Shown here piece after piece: positions 56,228-64,000 of a stretch of DNA of 64,000 nt (positions are counted from its first letter, which is position 1; every line of letters starts with the position of its first letter). Source of the DNA: Rhodococcus sp. 06-462-5 (GTDB lineage Bacteria; Actinomycetota; Actinomycetes; Mycobacteriales; Mycobacteriaceae); contig NZ_NOYD01000013.1 of the NCBI RefSeq assembly GCF_002258315.1, positions 124,001 through 188,000 on the forward strand, written 5' to 3'. The notes below the pieces were generated by a model. That model was not told where the DNA came from, did not search any database, and saw only the letters and a list, made by a program, of their open reading frames with translations. Both the position numbers and the translations under genes were made by a program.

Positions 56228-57454
56228 TCACAGTGGCCACACGTCGGGGTTCGGACGAAAACGCACCACCAGGCACGGTCCGTCGAGTTCGGCGGAGTCG
56301 GCGACGCACCGACGCAGCACCGACGCCAGTTTGATGCGCCGTCGCCTCCCGTCGGCACTCACTATCAAGTCGTCCTCCACTCGCCCCAGGCCCAAGGTCG
56401 TCGAATCCACCACCGGCAGAAGCATTCTCATCGCGTACACGGATTCGAGTCCGCTACCCGACTCGAGCACAACCGAAGGCTGCTCACCCCAGCCCGGCGC
56501 GCGCCGTTCGAGGGAGTCCGGTTCGAGGCGATCGGCCACATCTTGCAAGGGCCCCAACCCTACCGGTTCACCGGGAGCGTGCTCCACCTCCACGACCGGT
56601 ACCGTACCGACGCGTCGACGCAGCTCGGCGACCGCGTCGAGCTGCGCCGCCCGCCACCTCTCGAACCAGAACACCGCCGGATGAGCGCCCACCAGACCGA
56701 TCGACGCCGCATTGAGCTTCGGCAGAATTCTGTTGACCAGAACACGATCGATTCTGATCCCGAGCAGAGCAGCTGCCGACAGCGTTCTTTCCGCGTCGAC
56801 GATGGAGAGCTGTTCGGCAGTGACGACCACGGTCGCCCCCGTACGGGCGGAGTCGGTGATCAGCGACCGGACGGAGTCGACCTGCGCGAGGATTCGCTCG
56901 ATCATCGCCACCACGAGGGTCAGACGTACATCGGAACCGGTGCCGGAGACCATTCGAGCATGCAGCGGCCAGATTCGCTCCACGTACGCGGCGACGGTAT
57001 CGGGCAGCTGCAGCGTGCGCAGGGCATCCGCCGATGCGGGAAGGTCGACTATCACTGTGTCCCAGCGGTTCTCGTCGGCGAGGCGGCCGATCTCGTGCAT
57101 ACCGAGCAGCTCTTCGACTCCGGGTAGGCCGAGCAGCTCCTCCGGTTCGATCGCCCCGAAGCTCACCCCGTGCTCGTGTCCCGCGGACGCCACGGCCATC
57201 AGCGAGCCCAGCCCCCGGTACCGCGCTTCGAGCAACGCCAACGTGTCGATCTCGACGATGTCGAGGCCGGGCGCGATCGAACGAACACCGGACGGGTCCT
57301 CGACCTCGGCGTCCTCCGCGAATGCGTCGGCGAGAGAGTGCGCCTGGTCGACGGACGCGATCAGTACCCGCTCACCGGCCTGGGCCAGGCGCAGACCCGA
57401 CGCAGCCGCCAGCGTCGTCTTACCCGCGCCACCTTTGCCGAGGAACAGCAACAC
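56228..57454 (-). CDS. ArsA/GET3-like ATPase (Rv2184c type)
   Basis: 408 residues from GTG 57454. The deviant Walker A GKGGAGKTTLA is at residues 6-16, followed by VDQAHSLADAF (switch I-like), TVIVDLPASADALR (Walker B/switch II-like) and a C-terminal beta region. This is the actinobacterial ArsA-fold ATPase. No arsenic-efflux gene is nearby, so arsenite pumping is unlikely. The frame is open upstream to CTG 57487, which touches the preceding stop, so a longer N-terminus of about 11 residues is possible. Lies between two SRPBCC genes and the CxxC protein. Confidence 0.85.
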   Translation of the reverse strand: MLLFLGKGGAGKTTLAAASGLRLAQAGERVLIASVDQAHSLADAFAEDAEVEDPSGVRSIAPGLDIVEIDTLALLEARYRGLGSLMAVASAGHEHGVSFGAIEPEELLGLPGVEELLGMHEIGRLADENRWDTVIVDLPASADALRTLQLPDTVAAYVERIWPLHARMVSGTGSDVRLTLVVAMIERILAQVDSVRSLITDSARTGATVVVTAEQLSIVDAERTLSAAALLGIRIDRVLVNRILPKLNAASIGLVGAHPAVFWFERWRAAQLDAVAELRRRVGTVPVVEVEHAPGEPVGLGPLQDVADRLEPDSLERRAPGWGEQPSVVLESGSGLESVYAMRMLLPVVDSTTLGLGRVEDDLIVSADGRRRRIKLASVLRRCVADSAELDGPCLVVRFRPNPDVWPL

Positions 57455-57483
57455 CGTGGTGCGGGCTTCGGTGCGAGCTTCGC

Positions 57484-57918
57484 TCAGCCTTCGACCCGCT
57501 TCTTCAATTCCTTGAGCGCGGTATCGGTGATGACCTTTTCTGCTTTGCGCTTGAACAGACCGATCATCGGGATGTTCAGATCGACGGTGAGCTCGTACGT
57601 CACGTCCGTGCCGCTGCCGGTCTCCTTCAACGTGTACGAGCCGTTCTGCGACTTCTGCATCTCACCGGATACGAGGTTCCACGAGACCGAATTGCCGTCG
57701 GCGGCCCAGTCGTACTCGAGCTCGTAGGTGTCCTTCACCATTCCTGCGTCGAGCACGAACTTGACGCGCTTGCCGCGACCGTCCTCGTCGACTTCGAGGA
57801 CCTCGACGGATTTCGCGGCCGACACCCACGTGGGGTACGCGTCGAAATCGGCGATGACGTCCATGACCCGGCTCGGTGGGGCTTCGACGACGATCGACCT
57901 CTGGGTTTTCTCCGCCAT
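57484..57918 (-). CDS. SRPBCC/START-like lipid-binding-fold protein (TB16.3-like)
   Basis: 144 residues from ATG 57918, with AGAGGAAG upstream. The START/polyketide-cyclase fold is indicated by RSIVVEAPPSRVMDVIADFDAYPTW at the N-terminus, the central VSWNLVSGEMQKSQ and a long C-terminal helix KAEKVITDTALKELKKRVEG. M. tuberculosis Rv2185c (TB16.3) is the counterpart. Family members bind hydrophobic ligands, and the ligand here is unknown. An 18-bp tandem repeat lies 20 bases upstream of the start. Confidence 0.88.
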   Translation of the reverse strand: MAEKTQRSIVVEAPPSRVMDVIADFDAYPTWVSAAKSVEVLEVDEDGRGKRVKFVLDAGMVKDTYELEYDWAADGNSVSWNLVSGEMQKSQNGSYTLKETGSGTDVTYELTVDLNIPMIGLFKRKAEKVITDTALKELKKRVEG

Positions 57919-57937
57919 GACTACTGGTCCGCTTCCT

Positions 57938-57973
57938 CTCGGGTACTTCGATCTGCTCGGGTACTTCGATCAG
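57938..57973. repeat. 18-bp tandem repeat before the TB16.3-like gene
   Basis: Two adjacent 18-bp units, CTCGGGTACTTCGATCTG at 57938-57955 and the same with CAG at the end at 57956-57973. A decayed third unit (CTCGGTTCGCTTCGG) follows. They occupy the leader or promoter of the minus-strand gene starting at 57918. Confidence 0.8.
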
Positions 57974-58069
57974 CTCGGTTCGCTTCGGTGCCGTCGAACT
58001 CGCGCAGGCCTATCTCACACGATCGATCCGCCGACGCACAACGCGAACCGGCCGACCGTACCGCGCGGT

Positions 58070-58462
58070 TCATTCACGAGCCGGAGTCGACGCTACGTGG
58101 TGGGGTGCCTCACCTGCAGACCGACCGGCCTCGAGCTCTCGTTTGAGTTCGAACGTCATCGCACGTCCGGCCACCCGCCGAGCGTGCTGGTGCGCAGCCA
58201 CGTCCGAGTCCGCAGCGGGTTCGGCATGCAGGAAGTAATGCACGATCACACCGTCGAGCGCAGGCTCGAGCCACAGTTCCATCGTTCCGACCACACCGCC
58301 GCGCACGGCCCAGCGGATCCCCTTCTCACCCCGGTCCTCCGTGATGGTCAGGTTCAGATCGGGCCACCATCGACGCCACCGAGCGGGCGACGCGAACGCC
58401 TGGGCCACCCGCTCGCCGGAGGCGGCCACGAACGTCTGATCCGCAACTTGAATACTGCTCAT
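58070..58462 (-). CDS. SRPBCC-like hypothetical protein (Rv2186c position)
   Basis: 130 residues from ATG 58462. The pattern SGERVAQAFASPARWRRWWPDL, GIRWAVRGGVVGTMELWLEP and VIVHYFLHAEP suggests the same START/SRPBCC fold as the neighbour, ending in a helix FELKRELEAGR. It is in the place of Rv2186c in M. tuberculosis. Two SRPBCC-like genes side by side next to the ArsA-like ATPase may form one functional unit, which is inference only. Confidence 0.8.
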   Translation of the reverse strand: MSSIQVADQTFVAASGERVAQAFASPARWRRWWPDLNLTITEDRGEKGIRWAVRGGVVGTMELWLEPALDGVIVHYFLHAEPAADSDVAAHQHARRVAGRAMTFELKRELEAGRSAGEAPHHVASTPARE

Positions 58463-58514
58463 CGACAGAGCTTCACATATCGCGTCCCCGGCCGTGCGCG
58501 TCCCCTCTGTGCGG

Positions 58515-58571
58515 GTCGTTCCTGCAGGCTCCACTCCAGTCTTTATGCGTCGTTCCTGCAGGCTCCACTCC
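58515..58571 (-). repeat. Dispersed repeat, copies B and C in tandem
   Basis: Copies B (58515-58537) and C (58549-58571) are identical 23-mers, GTCGTTCCTGCAGGCTCC followed by ACTCC, 34 bp apart, with an internal CCTGCAGG palindrome. Copy A is at 48302. Copy B begins 53 bases upstream of the Rv2186c-like start, the same distance as copy A from its gene. fadD15 starts 94 bases beyond copy C. Confidence 0.85.
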
Positions 58572-58664
58572 GGGTGTATTGGAACGCCCCGAACCCGGGT
58601 CTAGAGTATCTGTGAAGCCGAGCTATCGACTTTCGTTCTCCCCGTTCTATCCGGAGGTAATCCC

Positions 58665-60470
58665 GTGCGCGAGTTCACCGTCGCCGCAAAATACGACATC
58701 GCGGACACCGACTCGGCTGTCGACACCGTCTTCGTCCGCGCCCGTAACTCACCGAACGCGACAGTATTTCGCCGCCAGGTCGATGGGCAGTGGCTCGACG
58801 TCACCGCCGCCGAGTTCGAGCAACTGGTGGTGGGAGTGGCACAGGGCCTGATCGCCGCCGGCATCGAGCAGGGCGATCGGGTCGCTCTGATGTCGTCGAC
58901 GCGATTCGAGTGGTCGGTCCTCGACTACGCGATCTGGGCCGCGGGCGGTGTGACGGTGCCGATCTACGAGACCTCCTCCGCCGGGCAGGTGGAATGGATC
59001 CTCGAAGACGCCGAGCCGGTCCTGCTGATCCTCGAGAACGATGCACACGTGCAGGAGACGAAAACCGTTGTGGCAGCTGCACCGTCGGTGCGGCAGACAT
59101 TCGTGATCGAGAACCCCGCCGGGTCCGACGCCGTGCAGGCGTTGACCGACGGCGGATCCGAGATCACCGAAGATCAGGTACACCAACGTGTTTCCGCACT
59201 CGCCTCGTCCGACCCGGCCACCTTGATCTACACATCGGGAACCACCGGTCGCCCCAAGGGCGTCCAACTCACCCACGCCAACCTGCTCGCCGAATCACTC
59301 GGCATTCGCGAGACCTCGCTGAAATCACTGATGAGGCAGGGCCGCAGCACCCTGATGTTCCTTCCGCTCGCGCATGTCCTCGCCCGCGCAGTGAGCATCG
59401 CCTCGTTCGATGCCGGAGTCACGCTCGGCCACACCAACGACATCCCGAACCTCGTCGCGACGTTCGGTACCTTCCAACCGGACTTCATCCTCTCGGTTCC
59501 GCGAGTGTTCGAGAAGGTCTTCAACACCGCCAAGCAGAAGGCGCACGCCGACGGCAAGGGAAAAATCTTCGACCTCGCGACCGAATGCGCAGTGGCGTGG
59601 AGCGAAGCGCAGGACACCGGCGGACCGGGAATCGTGTTGCGCGCCAAGCACACCCTGTTCGACAAGTTGGTCTACGGCAAACTGCGGGCAGCACTCGGCG
59701 GCAAGTGTGAACTCGCGATCTCCGGCGGAGCGCCCCTCGGTTCCCGTCTCGGCCATTTCTACCGGGGCATCGGCGTGACGATCTACGAGGGCTACGGGCT
59801 GACCGAAACCACCGCGGCGTTCGCGGTCAACACCATCGGATTCCAACGCGTGGGCAGCGTCGGACGCCCATTGCCCGGTAACACCGTGCGTATCGCCGAG
59901 GACGGAGAGATTCAACTCCGCGGACCGGTCGTGTTCGACGGCTATTGGCGCAACGAGGTCGCGACCGCCGAGTCACTGGACGACGGCTGGTTCCGCACCG
60001 GTGATCTCGGTTCCGTCGACGACGACGGTTACATCACGATCTCGGGCCGCAAGAAGGAACTGATCGTCACCGCAGGCGGCAAGAACGTCTCACCGGCCGG
60101 ACTCGAAGACCAGTTGCGGGCGGGCGCGCTGATCAGCCAGGCAGTGGTCGTAGGCGATCAGAAGCCGTTCATCGGCGCGCTCATCACCCTGGACCCGGAT
60201 GCGTTCGACCGCTGGAAGTCCTCCCACGGCAAAGCCGCCGACGCCACCGCGGCGGATCTGCAGACCGACCCCGAACTCGTCGCGGAGATCGACGCAGCTG
60301 TCGCCGACGCGAACAAGTCCGTCTCGCATGCAGAGTCGATCAAGAAGTACCGGATTCTCCCCCACGACTTCTCGGAGGAGAACGGCGAGCTGACTCCCAC
60401 CATGAAGCTCAAGCGCAACGTCATCACCGCCGCCTACGCCGACGAGATCGAGTCGATCTACGCCCGGTAG
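58665..60470 (+). CDS. fadD15: Long-chain fatty-acid--CoA ligase
   Basis: 601 residues from GTG 58665, with CGGAGG seven bases upstream. Adenylate-forming enzyme: P-loop LIYTSGTTGRPKG, FLPLAHVLAR, GYGLTETTA, GWFRTGDLG, and the C-terminal catalytic Lys in TPTMKLKRN. The FadD15 group makes acyl-CoA rather than acyl-AMP. M. tuberculosis Rv2187 is at the same position next to pimB'. It may supply acyl-CoA to the acyltransferase and mannolipid enzymes nearby. Confidence 0.93.
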   Translation: MREFTVAAKYDIADTDSAVDTVFVRARNSPNATVFRRQVDGQWLDVTAAEFEQLVVGVAQGLIAAGIEQGDRVALMSSTRFEWSVLDYAIWAAGGVTVPIYETSSAGQVEWILEDAEPVLLILENDAHVQETKTVVAAAPSVRQTFVIENPAGSDAVQALTDGGSEITEDQVHQRVSALASSDPATLIYTSGTTGRPKGVQLTHANLLAESLGIRETSLKSLMRQGRSTLMFLPLAHVLARAVSIASFDAGVTLGHTNDIPNLVATFGTFQPDFILSVPRVFEKVFNTAKQKAHADGKGKIFDLATECAVAWSEAQDTGGPGIVLRAKHTLFDKLVYGKLRAALGGKCELAISGGAPLGSRLGHFYRGIGVTIYEGYGLTETTAAFAVNTIGFQRVGSVGRPLPGNTVRIAEDGEIQLRGPVVFDGYWRNEVATAESLDDGWFRTGDLGSVDDDGYITISGRKKELIVTAGGKNVSPAGLEDQLRAGALISQAVVVGDQKPFIGALITLDPDAFDRWKSSHGKAADATAADLQTDPELVAEIDAAVADANKSVSHAESIKKYRILPHDFSEENGELTPTMKLKRNVITAAYADEIESIYAR

Positions 60471-60495
60471 GTGCACCGCGTCGCGGTGACGAACG

Positions 60496-61620
60496 TCAGA
60501 TCAGCGACCGCAGTTTCTCGGTCAGCACGTCCCAGCGCCATTCCGCGTCCACCCATGCGCGGCCGGCGTTGCCCATCTGTGTGGCCAGCGTGCGATCGGA
60601 GAGGATTCTCACGATCGCGTCTGTGATGTCCGAGACCGACGTCCCGTCGACGACGAGGCCGGTCTTGTTGTGCTGCACCGCTTCCGGCGCACCCCCGGAC
60701 ATGCCTGCGACAACGGGTACACCGCAGGACGAAGCTTCGAGGTAGACGATGCCGAGGCCTTCGACGTCGAGGCCGGCGCCTCGGGTTCGGCTCGGCATCG
60801 CGAACACGTCGGCGATGGTGTGGTGGGCGGCGAGCTCCGCCGACGGCACAGTGCCGGTGAACACCACGTGTTGCTCCATCCCTGTGGATCGAACGAGCTC
60901 GCGCAGAGTCTTCTCGTAGGGCCCGCCGCCGACGATCACCAGAACCGCTCCGTCGACGGCCCGGCGGATCCCCGGGAGTGCGCGGATCAGGAAATCCTGG
61001 CCCTTGCGCGGAACGAGCCGGGACAGGCACAGAACGGTGGGGCGATCTCCGAGGCCGTAGCGCGCGCGAAGTTCTGCTCGCGCGGCGTCGTCGGGCACGA
61101 AGCGATCGGTATCGACCCCCGGCGGCAGATGCTCGAGGGCGGCAGACCGACCGAACGCCGAGCTGAAGCGCCCCCGGGTGTATTTGCTGACGTAGGTCAC
61201 CACGTCGGTGTTCTCGCCGATCGTGCGCAGGGTCGCCCGCCCGCCCGGCACCATCGACCAACCGACCTCGTGACCGTGAGTACTCGCCACGATGCGCTCG
61301 GCACCGGCCTTACGCAGGTACGACGACATCACCGCCAACGGAGCCGACGCACCGAACCACACCGAATCGCAGCCTTGCGACTTCAGGATTCGAGCCGCAC
61401 GACGCGCCACGAGCGGAGTCGGCAACATCAGTGTCGTCGGATGCCTGATCACCTCGAAAGGCTGCCTGGCATCGAACTTCTCGTGTGAGTCGCCGCGCCA
61501 CCGAGGTGCGTACACGACCAGCTCGTCGGCCGGCAGCTGCGAGGCGAAGCTGTGGAGATAGGACTGAATACCACCCGGGCGAGGAGGAAAGTCGTTCGTC
61601 ACGAGCAGAGTACGACGCAT
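60496..61620 (-). CDS. pimB: Phosphatidylinositol monomannoside mannosyltransferase PimB'
   Basis: 374 residues from ATG 61620 (MRRTLLVTNDFPPRPGGIQ), convergent with fadD15. GT4/GT-B fold: N-terminal GGIQSYLHSF, STHGHEVGW, donor-side LSRLVPRKGQDFLI and the EX7E-type region GLDVEGLGIVYLEASSCG. PimB' (Rv2188c) adds the second mannose to phosphatidylinositol monomannoside from GDP-mannose at the inner membrane face, the root of PIM, LM and LAM synthesis. With mptA and mptC it completes a mannolipid theme. Confidence 0.92.
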   Translation of the reverse strand: MRRTLLVTNDFPPRPGGIQSYLHSFASQLPADELVVYAPRWRGDSHEKFDARQPFEVIRHPTTLMLPTPLVARRAARILKSQGCDSVWFGASAPLAVMSSYLRKAGAERIVASTHGHEVGWSMVPGGRATLRTIGENTDVVTYVSKYTRGRFSSAFGRSAALEHLPPGVDTDRFVPDDAARAELRARYGLGDRPTVLCLSRLVPRKGQDFLIRALPGIRRAVDGAVLVIVGGGPYEKTLRELVRSTGMEQHVVFTGTVPSAELAAHHTIADVFAMPSRTRGAGLDVEGLGIVYLEASSCGVPVVAGMSGGAPEAVQHNKTGLVVDGTSVSDITDAIVRILSDRTLATQMGNAGRAWVDAEWRWDVLTEKLRSLI

Positions 61621-61643
61621 GGCGTCAACCGTAGCGCCCCGTC

Positions 61644-62996
61644 TCAGCGGGCCTGGAGAGCCACCCAGTCGCCCCACGAGGCGACGAATTGCGCGCGGGT
61701 CGACTCGAGCACCGATGCGAAGGCAGAATCGGTGGAGCTTCCGGACGCGAGCGCCTCGTACAGAGCGCGCAACGTCGACTCCCCGAACCGATCTGCCACG
61801 AATGCGAACACCGACCACGCCGATTCGTAGGCCACACTCGATCTGGCACCGCCGGCGCTGAAATCCTCGTCCTTCGGCAGCACCGTCGGCGGCCCACCCG
61901 CCGCCACGATCGCCGCGAGAGTGGGGGCGAGTTGCACGAACGCGGCACCGGAATCGCGGTACCCGGAATAGTCGGCGAACCCTTCCGACACCCACATTTC
62001 CGTACCCTCGGACGTCTTCGCCCTCGCCGCCACATGGGTCAACTCGTGTCGCAGAACCGAGCGCACGGTGAAGGGCGTCAATCGCGTCGCGGCGTCGGGA
62101 CCGAACACCACCCGCTGACCCGTCGGACGGGAGCCGTCGCCCGCCACCGCGTCGGAGACCGTCACTGCCGCCACGTCGGTGGACGGCTCGGACCCGGTCA
62201 GTTCGGCGAACTCCTCCGTGGAGGAGGCGACGAACACCAGCCCGTCTCGCGCCCAGTCGTCTCCCCAGAAATCGGTGACGGCCGCGGTTGACGACGGGAG
62301 TTCGGCGGCAAGGCTCTCAACGAACTGCTCGCGGTCCGGATGTCCCATGACCACCGATGTCCCGGCTGCGGTGGGCACCGAGCGAACGGTCAGAGGCCCG
62401 AAATCCCACGGCCCACGCCAGGTGTGGCGTCGGTATTCGGTCAGGTCCGCGTCGTCGACCAGCCGCCATCGACCGTCCCGCTCGGCCACTACCAGTGAGA
62501 CCGGCCGACGCGTCGGCGATGCGTCCGGCCCGGTGACCGCATACCGCAGATACACCGAGGGTGCCCAGACATCGGTGGCATCCAGCGCCTCGGCGATCGA
62601 CGGCGGCACCGGAGTTTCGGGCTCGTCACCCAGGTCGTAGTCGAACTCGGAGAAGGGAATGCCCGGTACCACTGCCGCCCGGCGCACCTGCGCCTCCACG
62701 AAGTCGGGGTCGGCCTGCGGATCCATCGAATCCCGCAGCGCATCGAGATCGCCTGATCGAACCGCACGAGCCCACTGGTCCAGGAGAACGGTCACATCGG
62801 CGCGGCGCTGTTGATCGTAGGTCGGGGGGGCCTGTGCGACCGTCGTGTCGGCGGTCCCTGCGCTGGACGGGCTGTCGAATCGGTGAATCAGGACGACCGA
62901 GGCGGCCACGATCACGACGGTCACGACGGCGAGCAGCCGCGTTCGCGGCGATCGGGCGAGAACACGCAATCCGGAGCGCCGGTTCGAGCCGCTCAT
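61644..62996 (-). CDS. Membrane-anchored zinc metallopeptidase, peptidase MA-like
   Basis: 450 residues from ATG 62996. The frame runs nine codons further. N-terminal membrane helix (about 20-38) with the rest outside. Zinc motif H317-E-L-T-H321 and downstream Glu338 in SEGFADYSGY, the HExxH plus Glu layout of gluzincins and peptidase MA-like proteins. The first 200 or so mature residues resemble an NTF2-like or regulatory region (VTVLLDQWARAVRSGDLDALR). It sits where M. tuberculosis has the shorter Rv2189c. Substrate is unknown. Confidence 0.82.
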   Translation of the reverse strand: MSGSNRRSGLRVLARSPRTRLLAVVTVVIVAASVVLIHRFDSPSSAGTADTTVAQAPPTYDQQRRADVTVLLDQWARAVRSGDLDALRDSMDPQADPDFVEAQVRRAAVVPGIPFSEFDYDLGDEPETPVPPSIAEALDATDVWAPSVYLRYAVTGPDASPTRRPVSLVVAERDGRWRLVDDADLTEYRRHTWRGPWDFGPLTVRSVPTAAGTSVVMGHPDREQFVESLAAELPSSTAAVTDFWGDDWARDGLVFVASSTEEFAELTGSEPSTDVAAVTVSDAVAGDGSRPTGQRVVFGPDAATRLTPFTVRSVLRHELTHVAARAKTSEGTEMWVSEGFADYSGYRDSGAAFVQLAPTLAAIVAAGGPPTVLPKDEDFSAGGARSSVAYESAWSVFAFVADRFGESTLRALYEALASGSSTDSAFASVLESTRAQFVASWGDWVALQAR

Positions 62997-63026
62997 GCAG
63001 GTGTTCGTCGATCGTCGAGGCACACC

Positions 63027-64000
63027 TCAGTATCGACGCGCCCCGTAGTACGGGAACGATGCCATCGACTGAACCTTCACGGGAACACCGAAGGTGGAGG
63101 CATGCAGCACGTTACCGTTTCCGGCGTAGATGCCGACGTGTGAGATGTCCGGGTAGAACAGAACGACGTCACCCGGCTGCAGATCCTTCTGATCGACCGG
63201 AGTTCCGCCTGCTGCCTGCGCCTGACTCGACCGCGGCAACGTCTTGCCCACCTGCTTGTACGCCCACACGACCAAACCGGAGCAGTCGAAGCCGTCCGGG
63301 CCGGTTGCGCCCCAGACGTACGGCTTGCCGATCTGCGTCAGGCCGGCCTGCAACGCGCTGGCCCCCGATCCCGGCGTCAGGTTCTGCAGAATCGTCGAGG
63401 GGTCGAAACCGTCGGGCAGGGCCGAACCGGCCAGTGCCAGTTGCTCCGAGGACGAGAGCGCACTGTAGGCGGCCATGACCTCGGCTATCTGACCTTGCAG
63501 CTCACTCTGCTTGGCCTGAAGGTCGTCGCTGACGGCCTTGGCCTGTTCGGCGGCGACGCGTGCCTGGTCGGCGGCCGTCGTTGCGGCCTGCTCGGCCGTC
63601 ACTGCATCCGAGCTCGCCTGCTTGAATCGAGCGACCTGGTCGGCGGTCTCCGCAGAGATCACGTCCAGTGCCGACATCTGGTCGAGCAACTGCTGTGGCG
63701 AATCACTGACCATGACGGCGAACAGTCGATTGGTCCTGGCACCCTGGTAGTTGACGTTGGCGACCTTGTCCATGGCCGGTTTGAGCTGCGCCAACTGCGC
63801 CTGCGCTGCGTCCAGGGCGGCACGGCTCCGGTCGACGACGACCTGTGCGTCGAGTTGCTGTTGGTTCTTGGCGTCGAGATCGATCTGAGCGTTGTGCAGA
63901 GCTTCGTTGGTCTGCTCGGACTGGCGGGAAAGCTCGGCGAGCTCGGTCTGCGCGTCGGATGCCGAGTCGAACCCCGGCTGCGCGCTCGCCGTCGTCATCG
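63027..64000 (-). CDS. NlpC/P60 peptidoglycan endopeptidase, 5' end cut by window
   Basis: At least 324 codons. The visible N-terminus (TTASAQPGFD) looks like the end of a signal peptide, so the true start is outside the window. A long coiled coil (about residues 15-190 of the visible part) is followed by an NlpC/P60 domain: QIGKPYVWGATGPDG, catalytic Cys in FDCSGLVVWAYKQVG, PRSSQAQ, His in DISHVGIYAG and HAS near the C-terminus. This is the RipA/RipC-like layout, cutting D-Glu-mDAP bonds in wall peptides. Counterpart of M. tuberculosis Rv2190c. Confidence 0.93.
   Translation of the reverse strand, partial: MTTASAQPGFDSASDAQTELAELSRQSEQTNEALHNAQIDLDAKNQQQLDAQVVVDRSRAALDAAQAQLAQLKPAMDKVANVNYQGARTNRLFAVMVSDSPQQLLDQMSALDVISAETADQVARFKQASSDAVTAEQAATTAADQARVAAEQAKAVSDDLQAKQSELQGQIAEVMAAYSALSSSEQLALAGSALPDGFDPSTILQNLTPGSGASALQAGLTQIGKPYVWGATGPDGFDCSGLVVWAYKQVGKTLPRSSQAQAAGGTPVDQKDLQPGDVVLFYPDISHVGIYAGNGNVLHASTFGVPVKVQSMASFPYYGARRY

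Noticed and set aside
56228-57454. Arsenite-efflux ATPase
   Set aside because: Fold matches ArsA, but there is no ArsB, ArsR or ArsD nearby, and the gene belongs to a conserved actinobacterial block.
60474-60488. Terminator between fadD15 and pimB'
   Set aside because: The CACCGCG/CGCGGTG palindrome can form only a very short stem and has no U-tract.

Overview
The window is a high-GC actinobacterial chromosome segment. Gene content, gene order and a mycolate-group signature (Wag31, SepF, PknL, MptA/MptC, PimB', MTB12-like antigen) point to a Rhodococcus/Nocardia-type member of the Mycobacteriales. A pigmented Rhodococcus (fascians- or erythropolis-like) is my best guess from the carotenoid genes. 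Almost everything is recognisable chromosomal core. I see no prophage, insertion sequence, integrase, CRISPR array, rRNA or tRNA.

Region 1 (1-13.9 kb, mostly minus strand) holds information-processing genes: dnaE1 (3' end cut by the window), a membrane protein, rluD, lspA, three secreted lipoproteins on both strands around a strong bidirectional terminator, dinB, def and ileS. ileS is preceded by a T-box riboswitch (isoleucine specifier) and by a small membrane-protein gene.

Region 2 (14-35.4 kb, minus strand) is a complete actinobacterial division and cell-wall (dcw) cluster. In transcription order it runs mraZ, rsmH, ftsL, ftsI, murE, murF, mraY, murD, ftsW, murG, murC, ftsQ, ftsZ, pgeF, yggS-type, sepF, yggT and wag31. 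Many neighbours are coupled by GTGA/ATGA stop-start overlaps. ftsA, ddl and murB are not in the cluster. An array of 10-bp-spaced GTGGG repeats in front of mraZ looks like the MraZ operator, and a second array lies 200 bp further upstream in the opposite orientation.

Region 3 (35.6-64 kb) follows, gene for gene, the M. tuberculosis block Rv2170-Rv2190c as I remember it: acetyltransferase, lppM, metF, idsA2-type prenyl synthase, mptA, Rv2175c, pknL, aroG, Rv2179c, mptC-type mannosyltransferase, acyltransferase, Rv2183c-Rv2186c, fadD15, pimB' and an NlpC/P60 hydrolase. Carotenoid genes are threaded into this backbone: crtO-like, cruF-like and cruG-like around lppM, then crtE, crtI, (mptA), crtB. 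The set would make a phytoene-derived, ketolated, hydrated and glycosylated carotenoid, although no lycopene cyclase is present here. PknL carries four extracellular PASTA repeats.

The work is done by hand from sequence and translated frames. Start codons are judged from ribosome-binding sites and family alignments from memory, and gene numbers for M. tuberculosis are recalled rather than searched.
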